A stretch of DNA of 64,000 nucleotides from assembly GCF_000719345.1 (NCBI RefSeq), contig NZ_JOFX01000001.1, positions 248,001-312,000 of the forward strand. Reading direction: 5' to 3'. Position 1 is the stretch's first letter; every line of letters begins with the position of its first letter. Source of the stretch: Streptomyces sp. NRRL F-2664. Lineage in GTDB: Bacteria; Actinomycetota; Actinomycetes; Streptomycetales; Streptomycetaceae. Under the pieces are notes generated by a model. The model had not been told where the DNA came from, did no database searches, and saw only the letters and a program-made list of their open reading frames with translations. A program made the translations under genes and the position numbers. Shown here one piece after another: positions 1-10,250 of this stretch.

Positions 1-2
1 CC

Positions 3-1069
3 TTCGCGCAGAGCGACCACCTGCGCCGCACCGACGAACTGAGCGAAGTCGAGATGGTCATGCCCGTCCTGCACCAGGTGCTGGCCGCCACCGGACTGAG
101 GGCCGGCGAGATCGGCTTCACCTGCTCGGGCTCCAGCGACTACCTCGCGGGCCGCGCCTTCTCCTTCACCATGACCCTCGACGGGGTGGGCGCCTGGCCG
201 CCGATCTCGGAGTCCCATGTCGAGATGGACGGCGCCTGGGCCCTCTACGAGGCCTGGGTCAAGCTCCAGACCGGCGAGGCGGACACCGCGCTCGTCTACT
301 CGTACGGGAAGTCCTCGCCGGGATCCGTGCGCGACGTGCTGACCCGGCAGCTCGACCCGTACTACCTCGCCCCGCTCTGGCCCGACTCGGTGGCCCTGGC
401 CGCCCTCCAGGCCCAGGCCCTCATCGACGCGGGCGAGACCGACGAGTCCGAGCTCGCCGCCATCGCGGCCCGCAGCCGGGCCGACGCCGGGGCCAACCCG
501 CACGCCCAGCTCCGCGGCACCGTCCCACAGGGCGACTACCAGGTCCGGCCGTTGCGGACCGGGGACTGCCCGCCCATCGGCGACGGCGTCGCAGCGGTGG
601 TCCTGGCCGCCGGCGACCTCGCGCGACAGCTGTGCGAACGCCCCGCCTGGATCACCGGCATCGACCACCGCATCGAAGCGCACGGTCCGGGCCTGCGCGA
701 CCTGACCGACTCCCCGTCGACCCGGATCGCGGCGCAGCACGCCGGCTTCTTCGACGCCCCCGTGGACACGGCGGAACTGCACGCGCCGTTCTCCTCGCAG
801 GAGGTGGTGCTCCGCAAGGCCCTCGGCCTCCGCGCGACCGCCACCGGCCACGGCAACGGCACCGGCAACGGCCACGGCACCGGATCCGTCGCCGTCAACC
901 CGTCCGGCGGGGCGCTGGCCGCCAACCCGATGATGGCCGCCGGCCTGATCCGCATCGGCGAGGCCGCCGCCCGCATCCATCGCGGCGTCTCCGACCGTGC
1001 CGTCGCGCACGCCACCTCGGGTCCCTGCCTCCAGCAGAACCTGGTCGCCGTCCTGGAAGGGGACACAAG

Positions 1070-1073
<4 letters not shown>
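3..1073 (+). CDS. thiolase domain protein (SCP2/lipid-transfer type), 5' partial
   Basis: The reading frame is open from base 3, so the gene starts outside the window; 356 residues are visible. It has the N-terminal thiolase nucleophile region TCSGSSDYLAG and the C-terminal NPSGGALAANP and GPCLQQN blocks of SCP-x/lipid-transfer thiolases. These use acyl-CoA thioesters, often steroid or branched-chain side chains. The stop overlaps the GTG start of a second thiolase-fold gene, so the two are co-translated and probably form a heteromeric complex. In actinobacteria such pairs usually follow a DUF35 Zn-ribbon/OB-fold gene, which would lie just off the left edge (inference). A low-complexity Gly/His/Asn/Thr stretch (about bases 844-888) sits directly before the NPSGG motif. 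The exact substrate is unknown. Confidence 0.85.
841..890 (+). repeat. in-frame low-complexity Gly/His/Asn/Thr repeat in thiolase
   Basis: Near-repeats of GGCAACGG and GGCCACGG with GCACCGG encode GHGNGTGNGHGTGS. From memory of the family, this segment looks like an insertion before the conserved NPSGG block. Confidence 0.6.
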
Positions 1074-2236
<1,163 letters not shown>

Positions 2237-2356
2237 CATCCAACCGTCGGGCCCGCCGGGGTGCCGGACCGGTCACGAGTGACTCACCGTGGCCTGTGCG
2301 GCACCCGCCGCGATGGGTAACCTGGCCCCGGACGACGTACCGGGAGGAGCACGCAC

Positions 2357-2596
2357 GTGGCCGAGAGCATGACTTCACAGCCGCTCGCCGGCTGGGGGAA
2401 GCCGGACCTCGATCTCACCGACGCGGACTGGCAGTCGAGCAGCCGGGGAGCGGGCGACGTCCAGATCGCCTTCGTCGAGGGCTTCATCGCGATGCGCAAC
2501 AGCGAGCGCCCCGAGAGCCCCTCCCTGATCTTCTCGCCGGACGAGTGGCACAAGTTCGTGCTGAACGCCCGCGGCGGCGAGTTCGACCTGACCTGA
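2357..2596 (+). CDS. DUF397 domain protein
   Basis: 79 aa from GTG with GGAGG 8-10 bases upstream. The sequence has the DUF397 signature: WQSSSRG near the N-terminus, VQIAFVEGFIAMRNS in the middle, and FSPDEWHKFVLNARGGEFD at the end. DUF397 proteins are small actinobacterial proteins normally encoded next to an XRE-type HTH gene and often linked to development; here no XRE partner is adjacent, so this is an orphan copy. The final codons and stop lie inside a GACCT tandem repeat, so the last two residues and the stop are made of repeat sequence. Confidence 0.85.
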   Translation: MAESMTSQPLAGWGKPDLDLTDADWQSSSRGAGDVQIAFVEGFIAMRNSERPESPSLIFSPDEWHKFVLNARGGEFDLT

Positions 2597-2628
2597 CCTG
2601 ACCTGACCTGACCTGACCTGACCTGACC
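2585..2628 (+). repeat. GACCT pentanucleotide tandem repeat, 8.8 copies
   Basis: A perfect 5-bp unit repeated over 44 bases. It begins at the last codons of the DUF397 gene and runs 32 bases beyond its stop. Because 5 is not a multiple of 3, TGA appears in each frame every 15 bases, so any slippage would still stop translation within five codons. Confidence 0.95.
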
Positions 2629-2641
2629 GCACGCCGCCGCC

Positions 2642-2685
2642 CCGTCCCCGGCCGGGGCGGTGGCCGGGGCGTCGGCCGGGGACGG
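2642..2685 (+). terminator. GC-rich hairpin after DUF397 gene
   Basis: A perfect 12-bp inverted repeat, CCGTCCCCGGCC at 2642-2653 and GGCCGGGGACGG at 2674-2685, with a 20-base loop. It has no T tract, as is usual for Streptomyces terminators. Confidence 0.6.
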
Positions 2686-2776
2686 CTGCGCAACGGCTAC
2701 TCAGACAGTGCCCGAGTACGCCGTTGAGTACTTCCGCTCATGATCCGCAGGGCCAGGGCTGCCTAGGCTGACCGGC

Positions 2777-3385
2777 ATGGACACCGACCGGACCCCCACC
2801 GACACCCCTGCCGCGGACACGCCCCGGTGGTTGAAGGGATGCACGCTCGCCGCCCTCGTTCTGCTCGGCCTGGCCGGCCTGGGCGCCTGGGGGCTGGCCG
2901 AGTTCGAGAAGGGCCTGGACGGCTACGGCCAGCTGGAACAGAGCGGCCCCTCCGGATCGGTGGCGGACCCCCTCGGACCCGGCGCGACCGCCCGGTACGA
3001 GGACGGCCTGAAGATCACGGTCAGCCGCCCGCGGGCCGAGCCCGACGGTACCTACAGCCTCACCGTGACCTACGACAACGACACCGACGAGGAGCTGCGC
3101 CCCGGCGGGGAGTCGGCCGCCTCCGCCGTGTCGGAGTACGGCGACGCACCGCTGACCGTCCGCGCCGGCCGCTCGCTCGACGACCACACCTCCGGCGACA
3201 GTCTGGACTGGCTGAACTCGAAGGAGTCCGCCGCCGCCCTCCTGCCGCCCCTGGGTACCGACCGCACACGCCGCGTCCCGGTCCGCGTCCGGCCCGGCGC
3301 GAAGGGCGCCACGGTCACCGTGGAAGTGGATCCGCCGGCCGCCGGCTACCGGGAGACCGCGCACTTCCAGCTCACCCTCGGCTGA
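2777..3385 (+). CDS. membrane-anchored protein of unknown function
   Basis: 202 aa. A short cytoplasmic N-terminus rich in Asp, Thr and Pro is followed by one hydrophobic segment at about residues 23-42 and an extracytoplasmic domain of about 150 residues. The domain holds beta-type segments (LKITVSRPRAE, YSLTVTYDNDTDEEL, VTVEVDPPAAGY), resembling the DUF4352/telokin-like fold of Gram-positive surface proteins. It is predicted to face outward as a type II membrane protein. I do not recognise a function, and no partner gene is linked. Confidence 0.75.
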   Translation: MDTDRTPTDTPAADTPRWLKGCTLAALVLLGLAGLGAWGLAEFEKGLDGYGQLEQSGPSGSVADPLGPGATARYEDGLKITVSRPRAEPDGTYSLTVTYDNDTDEELRPGGESAASAVSEYGDAPLTVRAGRSLDDHTSGDSLDWLNSKESAAALLPPLGTDRTRRVPVRVRPGAKGATVTVEVDPPAAGYRETAHFQLTLG

Positions 3386-3413
3386 CCGCCCGCTCGTTGG
3401 GGCGGCGGCATGA

Positions 3414-3623
3414 GCGGTCGCGCGCTGGATCACCCTGCGGATCCATTCCGCGCTCGACGCGGTCGGTCTCACCGCCGCCTTCGCCGCCGAACTCGCCACC
3501 CGCGGCCTGAGCTGCAACGTCATCGCCGGGCACCACCACGACCACCTCTTCGTGGCCGCCGACCGGGCCGCCGAGGCCGTCGGTGTCCCGGAAGACCTGG
3601 CGACCCGTTCCGGGCAGGACTGA
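3414..3623 (+). pseudogene. 5'-truncated ACT-domain protein relic
   Basis: After an in-frame TGA at 3411-3413 the frame reads about 69 residues including ARWITLRIHSALDAVG, FAAELATRGLSCNVIAG and HHHDHLFVAADRA. This matches the C-terminal half of a small (about 130 aa) ACT-domain family common in Streptomyces. There is no ATG, GTG or TTG start before the conserved block, and the N-terminal half is missing. Codon bias remains strongly coding, so decay is recent. ACT domains usually bind amino acids. Family assignment is from memory of its motifs. Confidence 0.65.
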
Positions 3624-3770
3624 TCGCCCTCGGAAGCAACTCGAAACCTCCTGCGATCCGTCCCGCAATCGCGTCGGAAAAGAAGATCGGATTCTTTCCG
3701 CCAGTGGGGCACCCCGCGATATGCGCGGGCGTACGCTGATCTCCCGGAACAGGCCTGGGGGGTACCAGCC

Positions 3771-6626
3771 ATGACGGACCACCGGACGCGCATCCGGCGC
3801 ACCATGGTCGAACGCGATGCCGAACTCGCCATCGTCGACGAGGCCCTGGACCAGCTCACCGGTCCCGGCCCCGACGCCGGCGGCGCGCTGCTGGCCTTCT
3901 CCGGGCCCGCCGGCCTCGGCAAGACCACCCTCCTCGCCGAGTTGCGTCGCCGCGCCCACGCCCGCTCCTGCACCGTCCTCGCCGCACGCGGCGGCGAACA
4001 GGAGCAGAGCCAGCCCTTCCACGTCGCCCGTCAGCTCATCCAGCCCCAGCTCGCCGGCACCTCCGAGCAGGAACTGCGCGCCGCCCTCGGGAGCTGGTAC
4101 GCCATCGTCGGCCCCGCCCTCGGCCTCTGCGCGCCCGAGCAGGGCGCCCCGCCCGACCCGCAGGGCCTGCGCGACGGCCTCGACTGGGTCCTCACGCACC
4201 TCGTCGTCAAGCGCGCCCCCGTCGTCCTCGTCCTCGACGACGCGCACTGGGCCGACCCCGAGTCCCTCGGCTGGCTCGCCGCCTTCGCCCCGCGCGCAGA
4301 ACACCTCCCGCTGCTCCTCGTCGTCGCCTACCGGCCCGACGAACTCCCCGCCCACGCCGAAGCCTTCCGTACGCTGCCCGGCCGGGCGGGACAGGCCCCG
4401 CTGCCCCTCGCCCCGCTCACCCCGGCCGCCGTCGCCGCCCTGGTCCGCGAAGCCCTCGGCGAGCACGCCGACGACGCCTTCTGCCAGGAGGCCTGGGCCG
4501 TCACCACCGGCAACCCCTTCGAAGCCGTCGAACTCACCGCCAAGGTCCGCGGCCGCGGACTGCGGCCCGTCGAGGAGAACGCCCCGCAACTGGCCGACCT
4601 CGCCGCCGCCCAGCGCGGCAGCGGCCTCGTCGCACGCCTCGAACGCCTCGGCCCCTCCACCGTCCGCTTCGCCTGGGCCTGCGCCGTCCTCGGCACCGCC
4701 ATCCCGCAGGACATCGCCGCCCGGGTCGCGGCGCTCGGCGCCGAGGAGGCCGTCGCCGCCACCACGCGCCTGCGGGACGCCCGCATCCTGTCGGCCGCCG
4801 GGCCCGCCTCGGACCACGAGCCCGAGACCGGGCTGGAGTTCGTCCACCCCCTCATCGCCACCGCCATCTACCGGGCCATCCCCGACGCCCTGCGCGTCGC
4901 CCTGCACGGGAAGGCCGCGGCCGCCGTCGTCGACGCCGGCCTCGGTGCCTCCGCCGCCGCCCGCCACCTGCTGGAGACCCACCCCGAGAACGACCCGTGG
5001 GTCGTGCGCACCCTGCGCGAGGCGGCCGCGGAGAACCTCCGCGCCGGCGCCCCCGAAGCCGCCCGCCGACAGCTCGCCCGCGCCCTGCGCGAGCCACCGG
5101 ACTTCGACGAACGCGCCGCCGTCCTGTACGAACTGGGCTGCGCCTCCCTGCTGACCGAGCCCGCCAACACCGTCAACCACCTGCGGGCGGCCCTCGCCGA
5201 ACCCTTCGACGACCCGGCCCTGCGCCAGGGCATCGTCATCCGGCTCGCCCAGGTCCTCGCGCACAGCGACCGCCTCGCCGAGGCCTCCGCATCCCTCGCC
5301 CGCGAGATCGCCCGGACCCCGGACGTACGGGCCCGGTTGCGCCTGCAGTCCGAGCAGTTCATGTGGGACGCCTTCAACGCCGCCGAGACCGACTCCCCGG
5401 CCCGCTCCCGACGCCTCACCCGGCTCGCCGACCGCCTCACGGGCCGGGACCTCACCGAGCGGTACGTCATCGCCCTGCGCGCCTGGGACGCCTGCCTGTG
5501 GGGCGAACCGGTGGACGTGGTGCTGCACCACGCCGGCCGCGTCCTGGAACAGCCCTTCAGCTGGGCGCACGAGGACCGCGGCTTCGAAGTCCCGGTGCTG
5601 GCCGCCATGGTCCACATGTACGCCGACCGGCCCGGCCGGGCCGAGGAGCTGTTCGAGGCCGGCACCGCCGAGTTCGAGCGGCAGGGTTGGCGCGGCGCCC
5701 ACCTGTCCTTCGCATACAGCCTGCGCGCCTACATCCGCTACCGCCGCGGACGGCTCGTGGAGGCCGAGGAACTGGCCCGGTCCGGGCTTCGCCTCGCCGA
5801 ACGCGTCGGCCGGCGCACCCCCGTGCACTGGTACGCCATAGCGATCCTCCTCACCACCCTGCTCGCCCGCGGCCGGGTCGACGAGGCCTGGGAGCTGGCA
5901 CAGGAGCACGAGTTCGGCGCCCCCTTCCCGGCGGCCGTCGTCTTCCCCGACTCGCAGACCGTCCACGCCGAACTCCTGCTCGCCCGCGGCGAGGTCCGCG
6001 CGGCCGTCGCCGAACTGGAGGCGGTTGACCGCAGACTGACACCCCGCGGCATCCAGAACCCGGCCTGGTGCCCGTGGCAGCTGCACCTGGCCCGCGCCGT
6101 CGCCGCGGACGATCCGCAACGGGCCCGCGCGCTCGCAGCCGACGCCGTCCGGCGCGCCAGGGCCTTCGGCGCGCCCTCCGCCATCGGCCAGGCCCTCAGA
6201 GTGGCCGCGGAGGTCGCTGCTCCGCAGGACCGCACCGCACTCCTCCGGGAGGCGGTCACCCTGCTCTCGGCGTCCCCCGCCGGATACGAACTCGCCCGCG
6301 CCCTGGCCGCCCTCGGCTACGGACTGCGCGACGCCGACCTGCTGACGGCGGCCGTCGTCACCGCCCGGGAATGCGGCGCCGACGGGCTGGTGGAGGAGGC
6401 CACCGAAACCCTGACCGGCATGGGCGGCGCCCTGCCCTCCAGGACGCCCCGCGCGGACTGGGTCACCGAGGAGGAGATCCGGGCCGCCGACCTGGCCGTA
6501 CGCTCCGCGGAGCAGCCCGAGCCTGCGTCCCCGGACTGGGTGCTGTCGGCCGCGTGCCGCAAGCTCGGCACCGACCGGTCCGGGCTGCGCGCCGCACTGG
6601 AGGCGTTCGCCCGCAGCTCCACGTGA
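3771..6626 (+). CDS. large AAA/STAND-type ATPase with TPR-like C-terminus
   Basis: 951 aa, ATG start after a G-rich ribosome site. The N-terminal ATPase has Walker A GPAGLGKTT at residues 45-53 and Walker B VVLVLDDAHWAD at about 150-160. Family members of MalT/LuxR type place tetratricopeptide-like helices after the ATPase, seen here as Ala/Leu/Arg-rich repeats from about residue 350, and finish with a LuxR HTH. This protein ends without a recognisable HTH (last residues EAFARSST), so it may act as a signalling ATPase rather than a direct DNA binder, or need a partner. It stands alone, preceded by the ACT relic and followed by about 560 bases without a gene. Confidence 0.8.
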   Translation: MTDHRTRIRRTMVERDAELAIVDEALDQLTGPGPDAGGALLAFSGPAGLGKTTLLAELRRRAHARSCTVLAARGGEQEQSQPFHVARQLIQPQLAGTSEQELRAALGSWYAIVGPALGLCAPEQGAPPDPQGLRDGLDWVLTHLVVKRAPVVLVLDDAHWADPESLGWLAAFAPRAEHLPLLLVVAYRPDELPAHAEAFRTLPGRAGQAPLPLAPLTPAAVAALVREALGEHADDAFCQEAWAVTTGNPFEAVELTAKVRGRGLRPVEENAPQLADLAAAQRGSGLVARLERLGPSTVRFAWACAVLGTAIPQDIAARVAALGAEEAVAATTRLRDARILSAAGPASDHEPETGLEFVHPLIATAIYRAIPDALRVALHGKAAAAVVDAGLGASAAARHLLETHPENDPWVVRTLREAAAENLRAGAPEAARRQLARALREPPDFDERAAVLYELGCASLLTEPANTVNHLRAALAEPFDDPALRQGIVIRLAQVLAHSDRLAEASASLAREIARTPDVRARLRLQSEQFMWDAFNAAETDSPARSRRLTRLADRLTGRDLTERYVIALRAWDACLWGEPVDVVLHHAGRVLEQPFSWAHEDRGFEVPVLAAMVHMYADRPGRAEELFEAGTAEFERQGWRGAHLSFAYSLRAYIRYRRGRLVEAEELARSGLRLAERVGRRTPVHWYAIAILLTTLLARGRVDEAWELAQEHEFGAPFPAAVVFPDSQTVHAELLLARGEVRAAVAELEAVDRRLTPRGIQNPAWCPWQLHLARAVAADDPQRARALAADAVRRARAFGAPSAIGQALRVAAEVAAPQDRTALLREAVTLLSASPAGYELARALAALGYGLRDADLLTAAVVTARECGADGLVEEATETLTGMGGALPSRTPRADWVTEEEIRAADLAVRSAEQPEPASPDWVLSAACRKLGTDRSGLRAALEAFARSST

Positions 6627-7190
6627 TCGGACCCACCCCGCCCCGCAGGCACGACGCACCCGGACCACATCGAGGGGAAGGCCCTGCCGCGCCTCGACGA
6701 GGCGGTCTCCGAGAAGGCGGCCCGCCGCGGACGCGCGCAGCGACGCGCCGCCCCGCCGCCCCCCCCGCGCCCCGGCCGTCGCGGTCGACGCCGCCCCCGC
6801 ACCCGCGGCGTACGACCCCCGCCCGCCGCGCCCGACGGCAGGTGCCCCGGACACCGGCGGGAGGTACCGCTTCCGGCGTACGGCAGGCCGGGAATCCTGG
6901 AATCCTCCTCGCGGGCGACAGGGGCGTGCCGGCCACCACCACCGGGCCCGCGGCCGGCGAGGCCGCCGGCTCCGCCCGGGCCGACCCCCTTCCGCCGCCG
7001 CGTCCCACCCGGCCGACCCGCACGTTACGGGGGCAGCGGCCTGCTCCCGCGCTGGTTCACGCCGGTCACGCCCCTCCGACGGGCGCATTCGCGGACAGCG
7101 GCGGGACCAGGGCGCGGGACCGGGCAGGACGGCCGGTCGGACGAGGGGCCCCCGGGCCGTAAAACTCCCGCGGCCACGTACCATGGCCGC
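6627..7190 (+). other. long intergenic stretch, no supported gene
   Basis: About 560 bases of extreme GC with long C runs around 6760. Open frames exist on both strands but are Arg/Pro/Ala-rich, lack a family signature and lack ribosome sites. A short direct repeat GGAATCCT occurs twice near 6891-6907. The 3' part must carry the promoter of the gene at 7191. I see nothing else I can support. Confidence 0.5.
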
Positions 7191-7691
7191 ATGTCCTTCC
7201 TCCGCCGCCACCGCGCCGCCACACCCGCCGGCCCGGACTTCGATGTCCTGGCCATGGACCCGGGGGACTGGCCGGGCAATCTCGGGGCCGGGCTGCTGCC
7301 CGCGCCCGACGGCAGCTGCCAGGGGGTCTTCCTCCGGTACGACCTGTTCGGCGGACGCGGTCCGGCGATGATCATCGGCAACCTGCCCGAGGGCTCCCCG
7401 GCCCGCGACCTCACCGACGGCCAGGTCCCCTTCGAGGTGGCCCAGCTCCTCGACGCGCTGGAGAACGACGAGGACGTCGAGGTCACCGGCGTCGAGGACT
7501 GCCCCGTCATGCAGGGCGACAACCTCCTCATCGTCCGGAAGATCAAGCTGTCGGAGTCCCGCATCTCCTGCGTCCAGTTCGACCGCAGCGACAACGTGCT
7601 GGTCACCATCGCCAGCTGGGACCGCCCGATCACCGACGACCTCTACGCCCTCCTGAAGCCGCTCCCCGCCGAGCTCTTCCAGCAGGGCTGA
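7191..7691 (+). CDS. conserved hypothetical protein, 166 aa
   Basis: A soluble acidic protein with no signal peptide or membrane segment. Notable segments are FDVLAMDPGDWPGNLGAG, QVPFEVAQLLDALENDED and CPVMQGDNLLIVRKIKLSE. Codon use is typical of the window and the start follows a short basic N-terminus (MSFLRRHR). I do not recognise a named family; it looks like a single-domain streptomycete protein. It is monocistronic and convergent with the following flavoprotein gene, with a hairpin between them. Confidence 0.75.
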   Translation: MSFLRRHRAATPAGPDFDVLAMDPGDWPGNLGAGLLPAPDGSCQGVFLRYDLFGGRGPAMIIGNLPEGSPARDLTDGQVPFEVAQLLDALENDEDVEVTGVEDCPVMQGDNLLIVRKIKLSESRISCVQFDRSDNVLVTIASWDRPITDDLYALLKPLPAELFQQG

Positions 7692-7755
7692 CCCGCCCCG
7701 GCCCCCCGCCGAGGCCGCTCGCACGCCGGTCCCGGCCGTCCCTTCGTGCCCACCC

Positions 7756-7778
7756 CGGGCCGGGTACCGGTCGGCCCG
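7756..7778. terminator. hairpin between convergent genes
   Basis: Inverted repeat CGGGCCG (7756-7762) and CGGCCCG (7772-7778) separated by GGTACCGGT. It lies between two convergent stops and could serve both. Confidence 0.5.
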
Positions 7779-7796
7779 ACCCGGTTCCGGCACCGG

Positions 7797-9590
7797 TCAG
7801 CCGTCCGCGATGTCGTTCGCGGCCACGTAGCCGAACGTCATGGCGGGGCCGATCGTCGACCCGGCCCCCGCGTAGCTGCGCCCCATCACCGCCGCACTGG
7901 CGTTGCCCGCCGCGTACAGGCCGCGGATCACCGAACCGTCCCCCCGCAGCGCCCGGGCCCGGGCGTCCGTGACGATGCCGCCCTTCGTACCGAGATCCCC
8001 CGGCACGATCCTGAAGGCGTAGAACGGCGGCACCCAGACCGGCGCCAGGCACGAGTTCGGCTGGACCCCAGGGTCGGTGTAGTAGTGGTCGTAGGCGGTG
8101 TCGCCCCGGTGGAAGTCGGCATCGGTGCCGCTCCACGCCTGCGCGTTGAACCGCCCCAGCGTCGCCCGCAGGGCACCCGCCGGCACACCGATCGCACCCG
8201 CCAGCGCGTCCCACGTCCACGCCTTCTTCGCCGCTCCCGCCTGATACCACGAGTCCGGGAAGGGCAACGTCGGCAGGATGTCCTTGAACAAGTACCGGTT
8301 GCGGTAGTTCTGATCCACGATCAGCCACGCAGGGATGTGCGAACCTGTCGCCGCCCGATCCTTCTCGTACATCACGTGCACCACATCGCTGTACGGGGCG
8401 GCCTCGTTGACGAACCGCGCCCCGTGCCCGTTCACGATCAGCCCGCCCGGAAGCGTCCGCTCGGCCAGACAGAAGTACGGCTCCCCGGGCAGCGGGATCG
8501 ACGGACCCCACCACGCGTCGTCCATCAGGGCCAGCGCCGCGCCGGCCCGCTGACCGGCCAGGATGCCGTCGCCCGTGTTTTCCTTCGCGCCCACCGACCA
8601 CTGGGTGCCGATCGGCTGCTGCTGGTACTGCGCCCGCATCGCGCCGTTGTGCTCGAAGCCGCCCGAGCCGACGACCACCCCCCTGCGGGCCCGCACGACA
8701 CCGCGCACACCCTCCTTGTCCACCACCACCCCGGTGACGGCGCCGCCCTCCTGGACCAGGTCCACCAGCGGGCTGTTCAGCCACACCGGCACCCCGGCCC
8801 GCTGGAGTCCCGCCCGCAGCCCCGCCGCGAGGGCCTGGCCCATCGTGAGCGGCTTCTCGCCGCGCAGGGCCGCCTTCGTGCCGCGCGCCAGGCACTCGGT
8901 GGAAACGGCCAGGCCCTTCGCGTTCACCGCCGCCAGATTCAGCCACTTGTAGTCCTGACTGAAGACGACCATTCCGGCCGGCACGGGCATGTACGGCGGG
9001 TTGAGGCGGGCCAGTTCACCCCCGAGGACGTTCCCGTCGATCTGGTCCGGCTCGATGGACCGGCCGTTCGGCAGGCCGCCCGGCAGGTTCGGGTAGTAGT
9101 CGCTGTACCCCTCCATGAAGCGGAACCGCAGCGGGCTGTGGGCCATCACGAAGTCCAGCATGCGGGGGCCGTGGGCGAGGAACGCCGCCTGGCGGTCGGC
9201 CGGGACATCGGGCCCCACCACCGCCGAGAGGTACGCCGCCGCCTTCTGCGGGGTGTCGGGCACCCCGGCGGCGAGGATCACCGAGTTGTTCGGCAGCCAG
9301 ATGCCGGCCCCGGAACGCGCGGCCGAGCCACCGAACGTGGGCGCCTTCTCGACCACCAGCACGCTCAGCCCGCGCCGCGCGGCGGTCAGCGCGGCCGTCA
9401 TCCCGGCGGCGCCGGAACCCACCACGACCACGTCGTACTCACCGAGCGGCGGTCCGGCCCGGTCACCGTCGGCCCGCGCCGCACCGGACGGCAGCACGGC
9501 CGCGGCGAGCACCCCGGCCCCCGTACCGGCGAGCACGGCGCGTCTGGACGGCAGGGGGGCGGGGGACGTGCGTGAAGCGCTTGCGGACAT
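7797..9590 (-). CDS. FAD-dependent 3-ketosteroid 1-dehydrogenase-like protein, Tat-exported
   Basis: 597 aa. The N-terminus carries a twin-arginine signal (RR at residues 16-17, then AVLAGTGAGVLAAAVLP and an ARA site). The FAD dinucleotide motif GSGAAG lies at 58-63 followed by VVEKAPTFGG. The region GYSDYYPNLPGG and the C-terminal PGDLGTKGG and RSYAGAGSTIGPAMTFGY blocks are characteristic of the fumarate reductase/3-oxosteroid 1-dehydrogenase flavoprotein family, which inserts a double bond into ring A of 3-ketosteroids. Most known KstD enzymes are cytoplasmic, so the Tat signal is unusual. Other flavocytochrome-like dehydrogenases cannot be excluded. It is transcribed alone, with an inverted repeat upstream. 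Confidence 0.8.
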   Translation of the reverse strand: MSASASRTSPAPLPSRRAVLAGTGAGVLAAAVLPSGAARADGDRAGPPLGEYDVVVVGSGAAGMTAALTAARRGLSVLVVEKAPTFGGSAARSGAGIWLPNNSVILAAGVPDTPQKAAAYLSAVVGPDVPADRQAAFLAHGPRMLDFVMAHSPLRFRFMEGYSDYYPNLPGGLPNGRSIEPDQIDGNVLGGELARLNPPYMPVPAGMVVFSQDYKWLNLAAVNAKGLAVSTECLARGTKAALRGEKPLTMGQALAAGLRAGLQRAGVPVWLNSPLVDLVQEGGAVTGVVVDKEGVRGVVRARRGVVVGSGGFEHNGAMRAQYQQQPIGTQWSVGAKENTGDGILAGQRAGAALALMDDAWWGPSIPLPGEPYFCLAERTLPGGLIVNGHGARFVNEAAPYSDVVHVMYEKDRAATGSHIPAWLIVDQNYRNRYLFKDILPTLPFPDSWYQAGAAKKAWTWDALAGAIGVPAGALRATLGRFNAQAWSGTDADFHRGDTAYDHYYTDPGVQPNSCLAPVWVPPFYAFRIVPGDLGTKGGIVTDARARALRGDGSVIRGLYAAGNASAAVMGRSYAGAGSTIGPAMTFGYVAANDIADG

Positions 9591-9622
9591 GGGCAGGCTC
9601 CAGCGGTTTGGGGAGGAGAAGG

Positions 9623-9650
9623 TGACTCCAACACGTCTGATGCTGAGTCA
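9623..9650. promoter_or_regulatory. putative operator upstream of KstD-like gene
   Basis: TGACTC at 9623-9628 and GAGTCA at 9645-9650 form a perfect inverted repeat with 16 bases between, 33 bp upstream of the minus-strand start. It does not look like the known KstR box. The cognate regulator is unknown. Confidence 0.4.
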
Positions 9651-9726
9651 GAAAAAGGTGTTCGGGGGATCATGTGATGTCAAGCCATCCGGTGCACCCC
9701 CGCGCACCCGCCGCGGCACCGGCCCC

Positions 9727-10119
9727 TCAGCCCTCCGCCCGGCCGCGCGCGTCCAGCTCCTTCACCTGCCGCTTGAGGGCCACCGTCCGGTAGCTCTCCT
9801 CCACCCACTCGCACAGCACCTGCACCGACGGCGCCCCCTGCTCACCCAGCGGTACGGACACCCAGCCGGACCGGCCCAGACCGTACCCGGTGGGCTCCGC
9901 GCCGGGCGACGCCATCGCGTGCCCGTGCAGCGCCTCGTCCTTGAGCTTGACGGACAGCCCTGGCTGCCCCGGCCCGTCGGTGCTGCCCAGGAAGAGGAAG
10001 ATCTTCTTGTTCACCTTAACCACGCAGTCCTCGGGACCCCACGGATGGTCCTCGAAGGCCTCCGGAAGGCCGAGGGCGAACTCCCGCACCGCCTCCCACT
10101 TGCGCACTCCGGACTTCAT
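9727..10119 (-). CDS. MmcQ/YjbR family protein
   Basis: 130 aa. Family features are the N-terminal FALGLPEAFEDHPWG, then CVVKVNKKIFLFLG, LSVKLKDEAL, and the C-terminal helix around WVEESYRTVALKR. MmcQ/YjbR proteins have a CyaY-like alpha/beta fold and are proposed to bind DNA, but no reaction is established. Full length for the family. It is a single gene, following the KstD promoter region and facing the same way as its neighbours. Confidence 0.85.
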   Translation of the reverse strand: MKSGVRKWEAVREFALGLPEAFEDHPWGPEDCVVKVNKKIFLFLGSTDGPGQPGLSVKLKDEALHGHAMASPGAEPTGYGLGRSGWVSVPLGEQGAPSVQVLCEWVEESYRTVALKRQVKELDARGRAEG

Positions 10120-10250
10120 TCAGCGCCTCCCGTCGGTCGTCCGCTCCCACGCTAGCGGAGCCCGGCGCCGCCGTTGCCGGACCGCGAACGGGCGAAGCCC
10201 CGTGGCGGTGGGGCCACGGGACCTCGCGTCAGGGGCTGGAGCAGACCGGA

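Noticed and set aside
3372..7793. 1473-aa open frame on the minus strand
   Set aside because: It is the shadow of the ATPase gene and its neighbours; composition is Gly/Arg/Glu-rich with no family motif, and the plus frame has Walker motifs.
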